This document shows positions 8,574-16,539 of a stretch of DNA of 64,000 nt, in pieces. The stretch is taken from the NCBI RefSeq assembly GCF_014637345.1, contig NZ_BMEX01000009.1, positions 27,488-91,487 on the forward strand. Direction: 5' to 3'. Source of the DNA: Kroppenstedtia guangzhouensis. GTDB taxonomy: Bacteria > Bacillota > Bacilli > Thermoactinomycetales > DSM-45169. The translations under genes and the position numbers were made by a program. The notes under the pieces are model-generated. The model saw only the letters and a list, made by a program, of their open reading frames with translations, ran no database searches and was not told the DNA's origin. The stretch's first letter is position 1. Each line of letters begins with the position of its first letter.

Positions 8574-8671
8574 TCACGGAGGAATGGGTCTCACACGGAT
8601 TGGCAGTTCAGAACAGCGAAAAGGTCATGTGAAAGCCCATCTCGACCGCTCAGAAAAAAATCACAACGCTT
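8574..8671 (+). repeat. Dispersed ~100-bp repeat, copy 2
   Basis: A more diverged copy of the family. It retains GGGTCTCACACGGATT, CAGAACAGCGAAAAGGTCATG and the end TCACAACGCTTC. It occupies the 5' leader of the XRE-cupin operon, between the operator and the ribosome site GGGAGG at about 8675. Confidence 0.7.
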
Positions 8672-8704
8672 CTTTGGGAGGGCTTACCCATCGATCTCAC
8701 TGTA

Positions 8705-9247
8705 TTGGGAGAACGCATTCGTAAGGCAAGATTACGGAAAGGGTTGACACAGCAGCTTCTGGCGGAGAAATGCAATTTAACCAAAAGCATGTTGTCCAAG
8801 ATTGAAAATGGGCGTGCCTCGGCCGCCGTTGCAACCCTGTCCAAAATCGCCAAGGAACTGAACCAACCTCTGGCGTGGTTGTTACGGGAAGAAGAGGAAG
8901 AGCAAGATCTGTTGATCATCCCCAAAGAAAAACGAACCACGCATGGAAACAGCCTGGAAATCGGCTATGCATTTGAGAAATTGGCCAACCAACCCAGTTC
9001 AAGCAAGATTGAGCCGATGATTGTAACAGTTGATCCTGACCTTGCAGAAATTGAATCGTATACCCATGAAGAAGATGAGTTTATTTTTATCTTGGAAGGA
9101 AGCATCAAACTCTTTTACGAAAGCGCTTCACATGTGATGCACAAAGGGGACAGCGCCTATTTCAAAGGGACGAAGCCACATTTGTTCCTGCCAGCCGATC
9201 AACAATCAGCCAAAGTGTTAACCATTTTTATACAAGTGAGGGAGTGA
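8705..9247 (+). CDS. XRE-family regulator with C-terminal cupin domain
   Basis: 180 residues. Residues 1-60 are a helix-turn-helix of the Cro/CI type (GERIRKARLRKGLTQQLLAE, then TKSMLSKIENGRASAAVATL). Residues about 100-178 are a small cupin barrel (EDEFIFILEGSIKLFY, KGDSAYFKGTKPHLF) that probably binds an effector. The TTG start used here has its GGGAGG site rather far upstream. Extending five codons to an ATC codon at 8690 would give better spacing and a family-like beginning IDLTVLGERIR, so the true start is uncertain. It is the first gene of the putative mevalonate operon, 6 bp before the next gene, and most likely its repressor, acting at 8518-8540. Confidence 0.85.
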   Translation: MGERIRKARLRKGLTQQLLAEKCNLTKSMLSKIENGRASAAVATLSKIAKELNQPLAWLLREEEEEQDLLIIPKEKRTTHGNSLEIGYAFEKLANQPSSSKIEPMIVTVDPDLAEIESYTHEEDEFIFILEGSIKLFYESASHVMHKGDSAYFKGTKPHLFLPADQQSAKVLTIFIQVRE

Positions 9248-9253
9248 CATCGT

Positions 9254-10519
9254 TTGAGCACACGTATACCCGGTTTTTATCGTCTCACGGCGGAACAACG
9301 TCTGGAGATGGTGGCCGAAGCAGCGGATTTGACCCAGGAGGAGAGGGATCTTTTGTGCGGAAGGACTCCCCTTGAGATGACGGTGGCCGACCGTATGGTG
9401 GAGAACGCAATCGGATACATGTCGATTCCCCTGGGGATTGGACTCAATTTTAAAATCAATGGGATGGATCGCTTTGTTCCGATGGCGACGGAAGAACCTT
9501 CCGTTATTGCTGCTGCCAGCCATGCTGCAAAATTGGCTTACCAAACGGGGGGGTTTCATGTCACCGTTACAGGTTCGATCATGCGTGGGCAGATTCAAGT
9601 GGTTGGCATCAGCGACCCTTATGGGGCCATGGGGAGAATTTACGAAAACAAAGAAGCACTGTTGCAAGAATGCAATGCAAAAGATCCCACATTGGTATCC
9701 CTGGGGGGAGGTGCCAAAGATCTGGAGGTACATGTGATTGAGACTGCCCGGAAAAAAATGGTGGTGGTTCACCTCTTGGTTGACACGAAAGATGCCATGG
9801 GTGCGAACTCGATCAACACCATGGCCGAAGCAGTTGCCCCCAAGATTGAAAGTATTACCGGCGGTCAAGTGATTCTGCGTATTATTTCCAATTTGGCTGA
9901 CCGTCGATTAGTGCGGGCACGGGCTGTTTTTGAAAGCGCTTCAATCGGTGGGGATGCAATTGTCCAAAACATACTTCGTGCTTATGAATTTGCTGAGGCT
10001 GATCCATACCGGGCCGCTACACACAATAAAGGAATAATGAACGGCATTTCGGCGGTGGTATTGGCCACAGGTAACGATACACGTGCAATCGAAGCTGGCG
10101 CCCATGCTTATGCTTCGCGTTCGGGGCAATATCGTTCCCTCACACATTGGGAAGTAAACAGTGCCGGCAATTTGGTGGGCACATTGGAAATGCCGCTGGC
10201 GGTTGGCATCGTGGGCGGAGCGACGCGTTCTCATCCCATTGCCCAGCTGGCTCTGAAAATAATGAAGGTCCGGTCGGTGGAGGAGCTGTCCGGTGTGATT
10301 GCTGCGGTCGGCTTGGCGCAGAATTTCGCTGCTGTTCGAGCACTTTCCGCTGAAGGGATCCAGGAAGGGCATATGGCACTGCATGCCCGCAACCTGGCGG
10401 TCATGGCAGGTGCGAAAGGATGGGAGATCGATCAAACAGTGGAACTGGCAGTGCAGGCGAAAGATGTTCGTTTTGATACGATCACTAACTTGTTGACTAA
10501 AGTCAGAAATCGGAGGTAG
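9254..10519 (+). CDS. mvaA: Hydroxymethylglutaryl-CoA reductase, degradative (class II)
   Basis: 421 residues, close to the length of the Pseudomonas mevalonii enzyme. It interconverts mevalonate and HMG-CoA with NAD(P) and CoA; class II enzymes mainly oxidise mevalonate. Visible family motifs are ENAIGYMSIPLGIGLNF, TEEPSVIAAASHAAK with the catalytic Glu (E80/E81), DAMGANSINTMAEA, HNKGIMNGI with Lys259, ATGNDTRA with Asp275, and EGHMALHARNLA with His373. The TTG start follows GAGGGAGTG. It lies in a tight operon between an XRE-cupin regulator and two membrane proteins. No HMG-CoA lyase or mevalonate kinase is in the window, so a catabolic role depends on genes elsewhere. Confidence 0.92.
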   Translation: MSTRIPGFYRLTAEQRLEMVAEAADLTQEERDLLCGRTPLEMTVADRMVENAIGYMSIPLGIGLNFKINGMDRFVPMATEEPSVIAAASHAAKLAYQTGGFHVTVTGSIMRGQIQVVGISDPYGAMGRIYENKEALLQECNAKDPTLVSLGGGAKDLEVHVIETARKKMVVVHLLVDTKDAMGANSINTMAEAVAPKIESITGGQVILRIISNLADRRLVRARAVFESASIGGDAIVQNILRAYEFAEADPYRAATHNKGIMNGISAVVLATGNDTRAIEAGAHAYASRSGQYRSLTHWEVNSAGNLVGTLEMPLAVGIVGGATRSHPIAQLALKIMKVRSVEELSGVIAAVGLAQNFAAVRALSAEGIQEGHMALHARNLAVMAGAKGWEIDQTVELAVQAKDVRFDTITNLLTKVRNRR

Positions 10520-10522
10520 CGT

Positions 10523-10933
10523 ATGCAAAAATCGGAAAAGAAGTATATCGAAATTTTGGGCGACACAGTCCATCCAATTCATGTGACTGTTTCCATCATT
10601 CTTTGTGCAACCTTCAGCTTGACCGGTTTTTTGGCAGGCAAGCGGCTGTTTCCAGCTATTGCGGATGAAAAGATGATCCTTTCTTACTCTCTGCTGTTGG
10701 GAATTGGGAGTGGTTTGGCGGCAACCCTGATCGCTGCCCTCCTATTCAGGCCCAAACGATTTCTCATCGAGTCCACAGCCTCCCCGGAAGAGATTGAGGC
10801 GATATTGCATGATATGCAGATTGATCCGAGTGAAGAGGCTGACATGATTCAAAAGGATGCGGTTACACGCAAAGAGATGGAAGAGTTGGGGATTTCCCAC
10901 ATTTTCGTCGGGAAGGGGGACCGTTCTTCATGA
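10523..10933 (+). CDS. Small membrane protein of the mevalonate operon, possible transporter subunit
   Basis: 136 residues with two hydrophobic segments (about 19-42, VTVSIILCATFSLTGFLAG; about 56-77, LLLGIGSGLAATLIAALLF). The C-terminal tail is acidic and helical, including EEIEAILHDMQIDPSEEAD. The ATG follows the HMG-CoA reductase stop by 3 bp and the end overlaps the next gene by 4 bp, so all three are translated as a unit. The layout (small two-helix protein followed by a large TctA-like permease) recalls the small TctB subunit of tripartite tricarboxylate transporters, but I see no sequence proof. Confidence 0.75.
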   Translation: MQKSEKKYIEILGDTVHPIHVTVSIILCATFSLTGFLAGKRLFPAIADEKMILSYSLLLGIGSGLAATLIAALLFRPKRFLIESTASPEEIEAILHDMQIDPSEEADMIQKDAVTRKEMEELGISHIFVGKGDRSS

Positions 10934-12282
10934 GTGTTCTCCTCATTTCATTACTGTTGGCGATCATTGGCGGAATTATTTTTTCAATTATCGGTCTCAT
11001 TTCCGGGACAGATGAAACCGCCACTCTTGTACCCTTTACATTAATCGTTGTTTTGCTGGGAACACCCCCGGAAGCGGTTTTTGCCTTTTTTATGTCGGCA
11101 ATCTTGGCGAAACATCTGACCCATGCCATTCCCACTGCACTGATGGGTGTGCCCGGGGATACGATGGCCGTTCCTTTGCTGGACCACGCAGCGGCTTTGA
11201 GGAGGATTGGAGTGCCCCATGTGGCGTTGCGCAAGATGGTTTCGGGAGGGGTGCTCGCCGCTTTTATCGCTCTGCCAGTGTCCCTTGCCTTTGCCCAACT
11301 GCTTGCAGGGTTTTCTGATTTATTCAAGGAATCTGCCGGTGTGATCTTCACTGTTGCCGCAGTGATCATTGCATACTTTTCCAAAGGAAGGTATGTTAGC
11401 ATCGTGCTGATCCTTCCCCTTGCAATGTTGATGCAAAGTTTGAATCTGATGGCCTTTGACAATCTGGGGAAAAACTTGAGTATCAGCTTCTTCTTGGGGA
11501 TTGCCATCGGGCCGATGTTTGCTGATATGATGTTTGCGCTCTCTTCTTCTGCCAGACAGAGTTTGTTGCGTGACCGGCCGAAAGAGTATCATCTGGCACC
11601 GGAGGTTCGTTCTTGGAGTGGTTATTTTCCCAATCCCTTTCGGGTGTTGACCAAAAGGCAGACCGCGTATACAAGTGGGGCCGCGTTTCTGTCCTCTCTT
11701 ACCTTTGCCTTCAGCCCTGTGGGAATGACATCGCTGTTCGGAGAAGCAACTGCTGCACGTACACGTGGATTGTACAAGAAGTCGACGACCAGTCTTTCAG
11801 TCATGAACGGAGTAACGGAATCCACCTACATTGCAGAAACCGTGATTCCGTTGGTCGCCTTTGGAATTCCATTGAGTCCCGTTGCCCTCGGACCCGCCGC
11901 GGCACTGTTCAATGCGCCTCCGGTGTTCACGAGCGATCCTGTCCATAATCTGCACAGCTTGCTCAGTGTTTGGGATTTCTTGATCTATGGTTTGTTGGGA
12001 ATGATTGTGGCTTTCTTGATTGCTTACCCATTTACAATGAACTATGCACGGAAAGCGACTGTTTGGGTGATGAAAAATATCAGCCATGAAGCGATCATCG
12101 GAATGTTTATGGGGTTGGTTGCAGTACTCGCCTTCTATGAAGGTGAGCTGGTGGGAATCCTTGTCACCTTTGCGGTTGCCACTGTTGGCGGTTTACTGAA
12201 TCGGATTCTGGGAATGGGTTCCGGAGTACAGTTTATGGTTTTCTATGGTTCCAGCTGGATGTTGGCCCAAATCGTCGGTTAG
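10930..12282 (+). CDS. TctA-like tripartite transporter permease, putative mevalonate carrier
   Basis: 450 residues, about ten to twelve membrane segments. The stretch TDETATLVPFTLIVVLLGTP followed by FAFFMSAILAKHLTHAIPTA and MGVPGDTMAVPLLDHAAALR resembles the conserved N-terminal region of TctA permeases (a PG motif within repeat halves). TctA proteins carry carboxylates, usually with a periplasmic binding protein; none is encoded here. Because the gene is coupled to degradative HMG-CoA reductase, mevalonate is the natural candidate substrate; this is inference from context. The start ATG overlaps the preceding gene. Transcription probably ends at the hairpin at 12364. Confidence 0.75.
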   Translation: MSVLLISLLLAIIGGIIFSIIGLISGTDETATLVPFTLIVVLLGTPPEAVFAFFMSAILAKHLTHAIPTALMGVPGDTMAVPLLDHAAALRRIGVPHVALRKMVSGGVLAAFIALPVSLAFAQLLAGFSDLFKESAGVIFTVAAVIIAYFSKGRYVSIVLILPLAMLMQSLNLMAFDNLGKNLSISFFLGIAIGPMFADMMFALSSSARQSLLRDRPKEYHLAPEVRSWSGYFPNPFRVLTKRQTAYTSGAAFLSSLTFAFSPVGMTSLFGEATAARTRGLYKKSTTSLSVMNGVTESTYIAETVIPLVAFGIPLSPVALGPAAALFNAPPVFTSDPVHNLHSLLSVWDFLIYGLLGMIVAFLIAYPFTMNYARKATVWVMKNISHEAIIGMFMGLVAVLAFYEGELVGILVTFAVATVGGLLNRILGMGSGVQFMVFYGSSWMLAQIVG

Positions 12283-12363
12283 TCGGGGTGGGCTAAAGGG
12301 ACCGGGATGAGTTTTATATCTTTGCGAGCGAGAAAACTCCTCCTGGCTTCAGCTATGGGGACT

Positions 12364-12434
12364 GAGAGCGAGCGTCAGGCGAGGGAGGGGAATGGTTTTC
12401 ACCTCTCAGCCTGACCTCTTTTGCTCTCTTTTTT
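12364..12434 (+). terminator. Long terminator hairpin of the mevalonate operon
   Basis: Imperfect stem with blocks GAGAGC and GTCAGGC on the left pairing with GCCTGAC and GCTCTC on the right, then six T. The TnpB remnant begins directly after it. Confidence 0.6.
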
Positions 12435-12446
12435 GCGTTAGATATC

Positions 12447-12911
12447 TTGAGGATCCTGTCCCGCCGTCAAAAAGGCGGTTCCAATTGGCACAAAGCCAAA
12501 GTCAAGGTGGCAAAGATTCATGAAAAGATCGCCAACGCAAGGCATGACTTTCTGCATAAGCTGTCAACCAAACTGATTCGCGAAAACCAAGTGATCTGTT
12601 TGGAAGGCCTGCCAGTCAAGTACATGGTAAAGAACCACAAGCTGGCAAAGTCCATCACCGATGCGTCATGGTCTGAGTTTGCGGCCATGTTGGAGTATAA
12701 GGCTAAATGAAGAAGTCTTGTCAAAGTCGGTAAAACTTTTCCTTCCATCCAACTCTGTTCTCGCTGTGGCTACAGAAACAAAGACGTGAAAAATCTCAAC
12801 CTTAGAGTATGGACATGCCCGGAATGTGGTGTTCATCACGATCGGGACATCAACGCGGCCAAAAACATTGCTTCCAATAACCTGTTTCTTAAATCGGACA
12901 GAAGGGCGTGA
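12447..12911 (+). pseudogene. Decayed tnpB (IS200/IS605-type RNA-guided nuclease)
   Basis: The frame covers only the second half of a TnpB/OrfB. It begins at [20 protein letters not shown], continues with [20 protein letters not shown], and reaches an in-frame TGA at 12708. Downstream, in the same frame, the C-terminal zinc ribbon is intact (CSRCG, then CPECG, then [12 protein letters not shown]). The stop sits where TnpB proteins usually have a W-Y-G stretch after YKAK; a 6-nt loss turning TGGTACGGA into TGA would explain it. The N-terminal half and the RuvC-I aspartate are missing, so the gene is dead. It ends 8 bp before the ABC ATPase start. No tnpA is present. Confidence 0.85.
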
Positions 12912-12918
12912 ATGTTGA

Positions 12919-13665
12919 TTGAAACCTATGATCTGGTTTGGAAATGTGAGTAAAACCTATGGAAAATCAGGAAGACCGGCGGTGGAGGGTTTGCAGTTGA
13001 CAGTGGAGCGGGGGGAGATCTTCGGTTTTCTTGGTCCCAACGGGGCGGGGAAGACCACTACGATCAAGATGGTTACCGGAATCCTGGAGCCGGATATGGG
13101 GGAGATCGAGGTGGACGGAGTCTCCATCATTGATCACCCCGTCGAAGCAAAAAGAAAGATCGGCTATGTGCCCGATGGTGCCGATCCTTATCCCAGGTTG
13201 ACCGGATTGGAATACCTGAACTTCATGGCGGATATTTACCAGGTGGAGACGGACATCCGCAAACAGCGGATCCCGGAATGGGTGGAACGGTTCGGGATGG
13301 AGTCGGTGATCGGGAATCTGATCGACAGCTATTCCCGGGGGATGAAACAAAAGATCAGTCTGATCGCCTCTATGATCCATCAGCCACCGGTTTGGATTCT
13401 GGATGAACCGATGGTCGGTCTGGATCCCCGATCGTCGGCCATTCTGAAGGAAGAGATGCGCAGACATAGCGACAGGGGCGACACTGTCTTTTTCTCCACC
13501 CATGTGTTGGAGGTGGCGGAGCGTTTATGCGACCGTCTGGCCATTCTGAAAGAGGGTCGGCTGGTGGCCACGGGAAAACTGGAGCAACTGCGCAAAGGGA
13601 CCGGCGGCGATGTGGCGGATGAGCAAACCTTGGAACGCCTGTTTCTGGAGCTGACAGAAGGATGA
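12919..13665 (+). CDS. ABC transporter ATP-binding protein
   Basis: 248 residues, a single nucleotide-binding domain. Walker A GPNGAGKTTT is near residue 41, the signature SRGMKQK near 140, Walker B VWILDEPMVGLD near 158, and the H-loop STHVLEVAERL near 193. It is of the CcmA/ABC-2 exporter type and pairs with the permease whose start overlaps its stop. The start is uncertain: TTG 12919 has GAAGGG 12 nt upstream, while ATG 12928 has no site. The nearby TnpB remnant may have replaced the original leader. The substrate is unknown. Confidence 0.9.
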   Translation: MKPMIWFGNVSKTYGKSGRPAVEGLQLTVERGEIFGFLGPNGAGKTTTIKMVTGILEPDMGEIEVDGVSIIDHPVEAKRKIGYVPDGADPYPRLTGLEYLNFMADIYQVETDIRKQRIPEWVERFGMESVIGNLIDSYSRGMKQKISLIASMIHQPPVWILDEPMVGLDPRSSAILKEEMRRHSDRGDTVFFSTHVLEVAERLCDRLAILKEGRLVATGKLEQLRKGTGGDVADEQTLERLFLELTEG

Positions 13666-15332
13666 GGGTGTGGCGTGCGCTGATTCGTGTCTCTTTAAGA
13701 AGTCATTTCCGGATCTCTGTGTTGAGAGATCGATATCTGGTGCGGAAGGAAGGGATATGGGAACCGTTGTTGGCGCTGTTGTTTCTTTTGTGTCTCCTCC
13801 CTTTTGGCTCATTGATTCTCCTTTTTTACAAGGGGATATATGAGGGGTTGAAATGGGCAGGGCAGGCGGATGCATTTCCGGTTTTAACAACGGCGGCTGG
13901 CCTGGTGGGAGTTTTCATTTTCGGCTTCTTCCATATCATCGGTACACTCTACTTCGCTAAGGACAGCGAGGGTTCGCTTTCCCTCCCGGTCACCCCTGCC
14001 CAGGTGTTCGGCGCGCGGATGATTGGTGTCTGGATCGAAGAGGTGCTCCTCCTGGCGTTGATCTTTCTCCCGGGGTTGCTCGTCTACGGCTGGTCGGAGG
14101 AGCTGGGTTTCCCATATTATGCCTCTCTGATCCCAACGATGGTGATTCTCCCCTTGTTACCCTTAAGCCTGGCTGCCGTCCTCGCGATGGGGTTGATGCG
14201 GGTGACCCACCTTCGTCGAAGCCGAAGTTATCTGCGTGCGATCGGTCCATTTCTGGGGATATTGCTTATACTGGGGTTTCAGGTGTTGATTCGGGGCGAC
14301 TGGATGAAACGGATGGAGGATACGAAAACGCTGGGAACTTGGCTGACCGCCGGTGGTCTGACGGAAACGATCAGCCACTGGCTTCCCCCGGCAACCTGGG
14401 TGGGAGAGCTTCTTCGTTTACCCATCGGCGGAGGCGGGGGAGTCGCCTGGTTACTGTTTTTGGGAGTCAGCCTGCCGGCAGCGATCGGTGCGGTGAAATT
14501 GGCCGATTGGCTCTATTACCAGGGCTTGCTCGGTGGCACGGGAGGAATGGGCGGGAAGCGGACCCGTGCCGACTGGAGGGAGTCCGTCGGGAAAGAGAGT
14601 TGGCCACTGGGAGCCATGTTCCGAAAAGAGTGGCGGATGCTGTTCCGGACTTCCGCTTTCCTTTTGCAGGCGATACTGGGGGTTTTGGTTTTTCCCTTGA
14701 TGATGTTTGTTCCGATGTGGGTGAGTGGGAATGGGGCTCAAGACGTGGCGGATCTTCAATCCCTGCCTTTCATGGAGGAACTTCTGATCTGGAGCGGTGT
14801 GGGGGCGATCGCCTTTCTCACCGGTGTGAACGGGGTGTCCGTCTCCAGCATCTCCCGGGAGGGTAAACAATTCGCCCTGTCCAAAAGCCTTCCCGTCTCC
14901 CCAGGTCAGCAAGTATTGGCCAAGTGGCTGTTGGCGATGGTCTTCACCCTTTTTGTGATTGGGGTGGTGGTCGCGATGCAGATACTGGTGGGAGGAGGGG
15001 CTTGGGTTCTCCTGTGGACACTTCTCCTCGGGTCCGCTGCGGGGGCCGGAATGGCCGGAGTGGGAATCGTCATCAATCTGATGATTCCCCGACTCGACTG
15101 GAACACTCCCCAGGAAGCGATCCGGGGCGGCTACAACGGCCTGTTGATGATGATGATCCAAATGGTTGTGGCGGGCCTGGTGGCTCTGATCGTGTTTCTG
15201 ATGAAATGGCTCGATGTGCCCGACTCACTGATTTACGGAAGCACTTTTCTGTTGTTATTGGGTGGCAATTACGCTCTGTATCGGGGTCTCGGTTTCCTGG
15301 CCGGGGAAAGGTATCGGAAAATCGAGGTGTGA
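13662..15332 (+). CDS. ABC-2-type exporter permease
   Basis: 556 residues with about twelve hydrophobic segments in two halves, resembling large Bacillus permeases of the YthQ kind that work with a single separate ATPase. The first cytosolic stretch SVLRDRYLVRKEGIWEPLLA leads into the membrane. The mid-protein region (about 290-330) is a basic cytosolic loop. The ATG overlaps the ATPase stop (ATGA), so the two are translationally coupled. The substrate is unknown. A terminator follows. Confidence 0.8.
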   Translation: MRVWRALIRVSLRSHFRISVLRDRYLVRKEGIWEPLLALLFLLCLLPFGSLILLFYKGIYEGLKWAGQADAFPVLTTAAGLVGVFIFGFFHIIGTLYFAKDSEGSLSLPVTPAQVFGARMIGVWIEEVLLLALIFLPGLLVYGWSEELGFPYYASLIPTMVILPLLPLSLAAVLAMGLMRVTHLRRSRSYLRAIGPFLGILLILGFQVLIRGDWMKRMEDTKTLGTWLTAGGLTETISHWLPPATWVGELLRLPIGGGGGVAWLLFLGVSLPAAIGAVKLADWLYYQGLLGGTGGMGGKRTRADWRESVGKESWPLGAMFRKEWRMLFRTSAFLLQAILGVLVFPLMMFVPMWVSGNGAQDVADLQSLPFMEELLIWSGVGAIAFLTGVNGVSVSSISREGKQFALSKSLPVSPGQQVLAKWLLAMVFTLFVIGVVVAMQILVGGGAWVLLWTLLLGSAAGAGMAGVGIVINLMIPRLDWNTPQEAIRGGYNGLLMMMIQMVVAGLVALIVFLMKWLDVPDSLIYGSTFLLLLGGNYALYRGLGFLAGERYRKIEV

Positions 15333-15338
15333 ATGAGA

Positions 15339-15362
15339 ACGGACCTCTGGGTCCGTTTTTTT
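15339..15362 (+). terminator. Rho-independent terminator
   Basis: Stem ACGGACC / GGTCCGT plus seven T. The hairpin is identical to that at 8407-8428. Confidence 0.8.
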
Positions 15363-15453
15363 GTGCAGCGGGAAGTATAACCCCCCACGGATTGGGCGAA
15401 GATGGATATTGAATCTAGCAAAAGAAATCTATTATTTCATGAGGTGATCTTCG

Positions 15454-16080
15454 ATGAGCATAAACCGATGGTTCGTGGCCGCTCTCAGTCTGGCGGGAGT
15501 AGGGGTGTTGGCGGCGGGGATGAACAGCGGGGGACCGTGGTCGGATCGAGCGGAGGCCGGGGCGAGCTACACCACGGTGTCTGTAGCAAAGGGAGACACC
15601 GTGTACCGGATCGCCCGGGAACATGGGTCTGATGTCCATACCATCGCTAAGTTGAACGCACTGAAAGACCCATCCCTGATCCGCGTGGGGCAGAAACTGA
15701 GGGTTCCCGTCAAAGGGGAAGTCGTCCAGAATGAGAGGAAGGAAGAAGAGATCCCGGTCATGGCCAGAGGGAAATCCCTCGGCGAATTCACATTGACCGC
15801 CTATACTTCCGGTCCCGAGTCGACAGGGAAATCCCCGGACCACCCCGCCTACGGTGTCACATCCAGCGGGGCCCGGGTGGCGGAGGGAGTGACGATCGCT
15901 GTGGATCCGGAGGTGATCCCGATCGGGTCCAGAGTGTATATCGACGGAATCGGATATCGTGTCGCCCAGGATACAGGGAGCGCCATCAAAGGAAAGCGGA
16001 TCGATGTATATATGGATCAAGTGAATCAAGCCCGTCGGTTCGGTGTGAAAAAAGGAGTTCGGGTAGAGTTGGTGGAATAA
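15454..16080 (+). CDS. LysM and 3D domain cell-wall protein, YocH-like
   Basis: 208 residues, exported. The signal peptide spans residues 1-35. A LysM peptidoglycan-binding domain follows (VAKGDTVYRIAREHGSD to LRVPVKGE). The C-terminal 3D domain (named for three Asp residues) contains FTLTAYTSGPESTG, TIAVDPEVIPIGSRVYI, QDTGSAIKGKRIDVYM; these fit a double-psi barrel of the lytic transglycosylase/stationary-phase-survival type. It probably cleaves or modifies peptidoglycan. ATG with GAGGTGATC upstream. It is a single gene between terminators. Confidence 0.88.
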   Translation: MSINRWFVAALSLAGVGVLAAGMNSGGPWSDRAEAGASYTTVSVAKGDTVYRIAREHGSDVHTIAKLNALKDPSLIRVGQKLRVPVKGEVVQNERKEEEIPVMARGKSLGEFTLTAYTSGPESTGKSPDHPAYGVTSSGARVAEGVTIAVDPEVIPIGSRVYIDGIGYRVAQDTGSAIKGKRIDVYMDQVNQARRFGVKKGVRVELVE

Positions 16081-16539
16081 TCCGGACCGAGAGAAAGGTC
16101 ATGGGGCTTCCGTGGCCTTTTGGGTGTTAGCTGTATGGGTATGGTGTGTCCGGAATTCCAGAGGGAAACACAGGGAGGGATGGGTTTCACATGGAGTGAT
16201 TTTGGATCGTAAGAACAACGTAAAGGTCATGTGAGGCCGATCCCGACCGACCGGCCGCCACTAATTCACAACGCTTCCAGTGCTCCTTCAACAAACATTG
16301 GTAAGAACCCACAAGAGTGAGGACGGCGGAGTTTGATTCGCTTTTGCACCCACAGCACAAGTCTCGCCAGGGCGCTTTCCTCCCCAGTCTCGCAATGCGT
16401 TTGTAGGAGATCGGAGACCGTCGCGCGTCTCGACCTCCACCAATGGCTTTGTCAGGACCCCCTGGAGTCTCGCTTGGGACAGCATTTCCAGAGGAAATGA
16501 TATAATTGGGGAAGTTACTCCGAAAAAGGGGGGGCGTGA
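16081..16539. other. Intergenic region with repeat copy 3 and possible mobile-element debris
   Basis: Contains repeat copy 3 (16177-16278). In 16290-16480 a minus-strand open stretch (reading TKPLVEVETRDGLRSPTN and GGKRPGETCAVGAKANQT) looks like the basic, glycine-rich tails translated beyond TnpB zinc ribbons, but no ribbon is present, so this is a guess. A TATAAT at 16501-16506 may be the -10 box of the AlkA gene; its -35 region (TTGGGA at 21 bp) is poor. Confidence 0.35.
16177..16278 (+). repeat. Dispersed ~100-bp repeat, copy 3
   Basis: The best-preserved copy together with copy 4. The layout is: GGGTTTCACATGGAGTGATT, a central TTGGATCGTAAGAACAACG, then AAAGGTCATGTGAGG, then TCCCGACCGACCGGCCGCCA and the tail CTAATTCACAACGCTTC. 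Copies 3 and 4 differ at few positions over about 100 bp. The left and middle blocks are inverted relative to each other, so transcripts would fold into a long hairpin with a central loop of about 30 nt. No open frame and no obvious target-site duplication were seen. Confidence 0.85.

Noticed and set aside
16290..16500. Possible TnpB tail on the minus strand
   Set aside because: No zinc ribbon or catalytic residues, so it cannot be called a transposon remnant.
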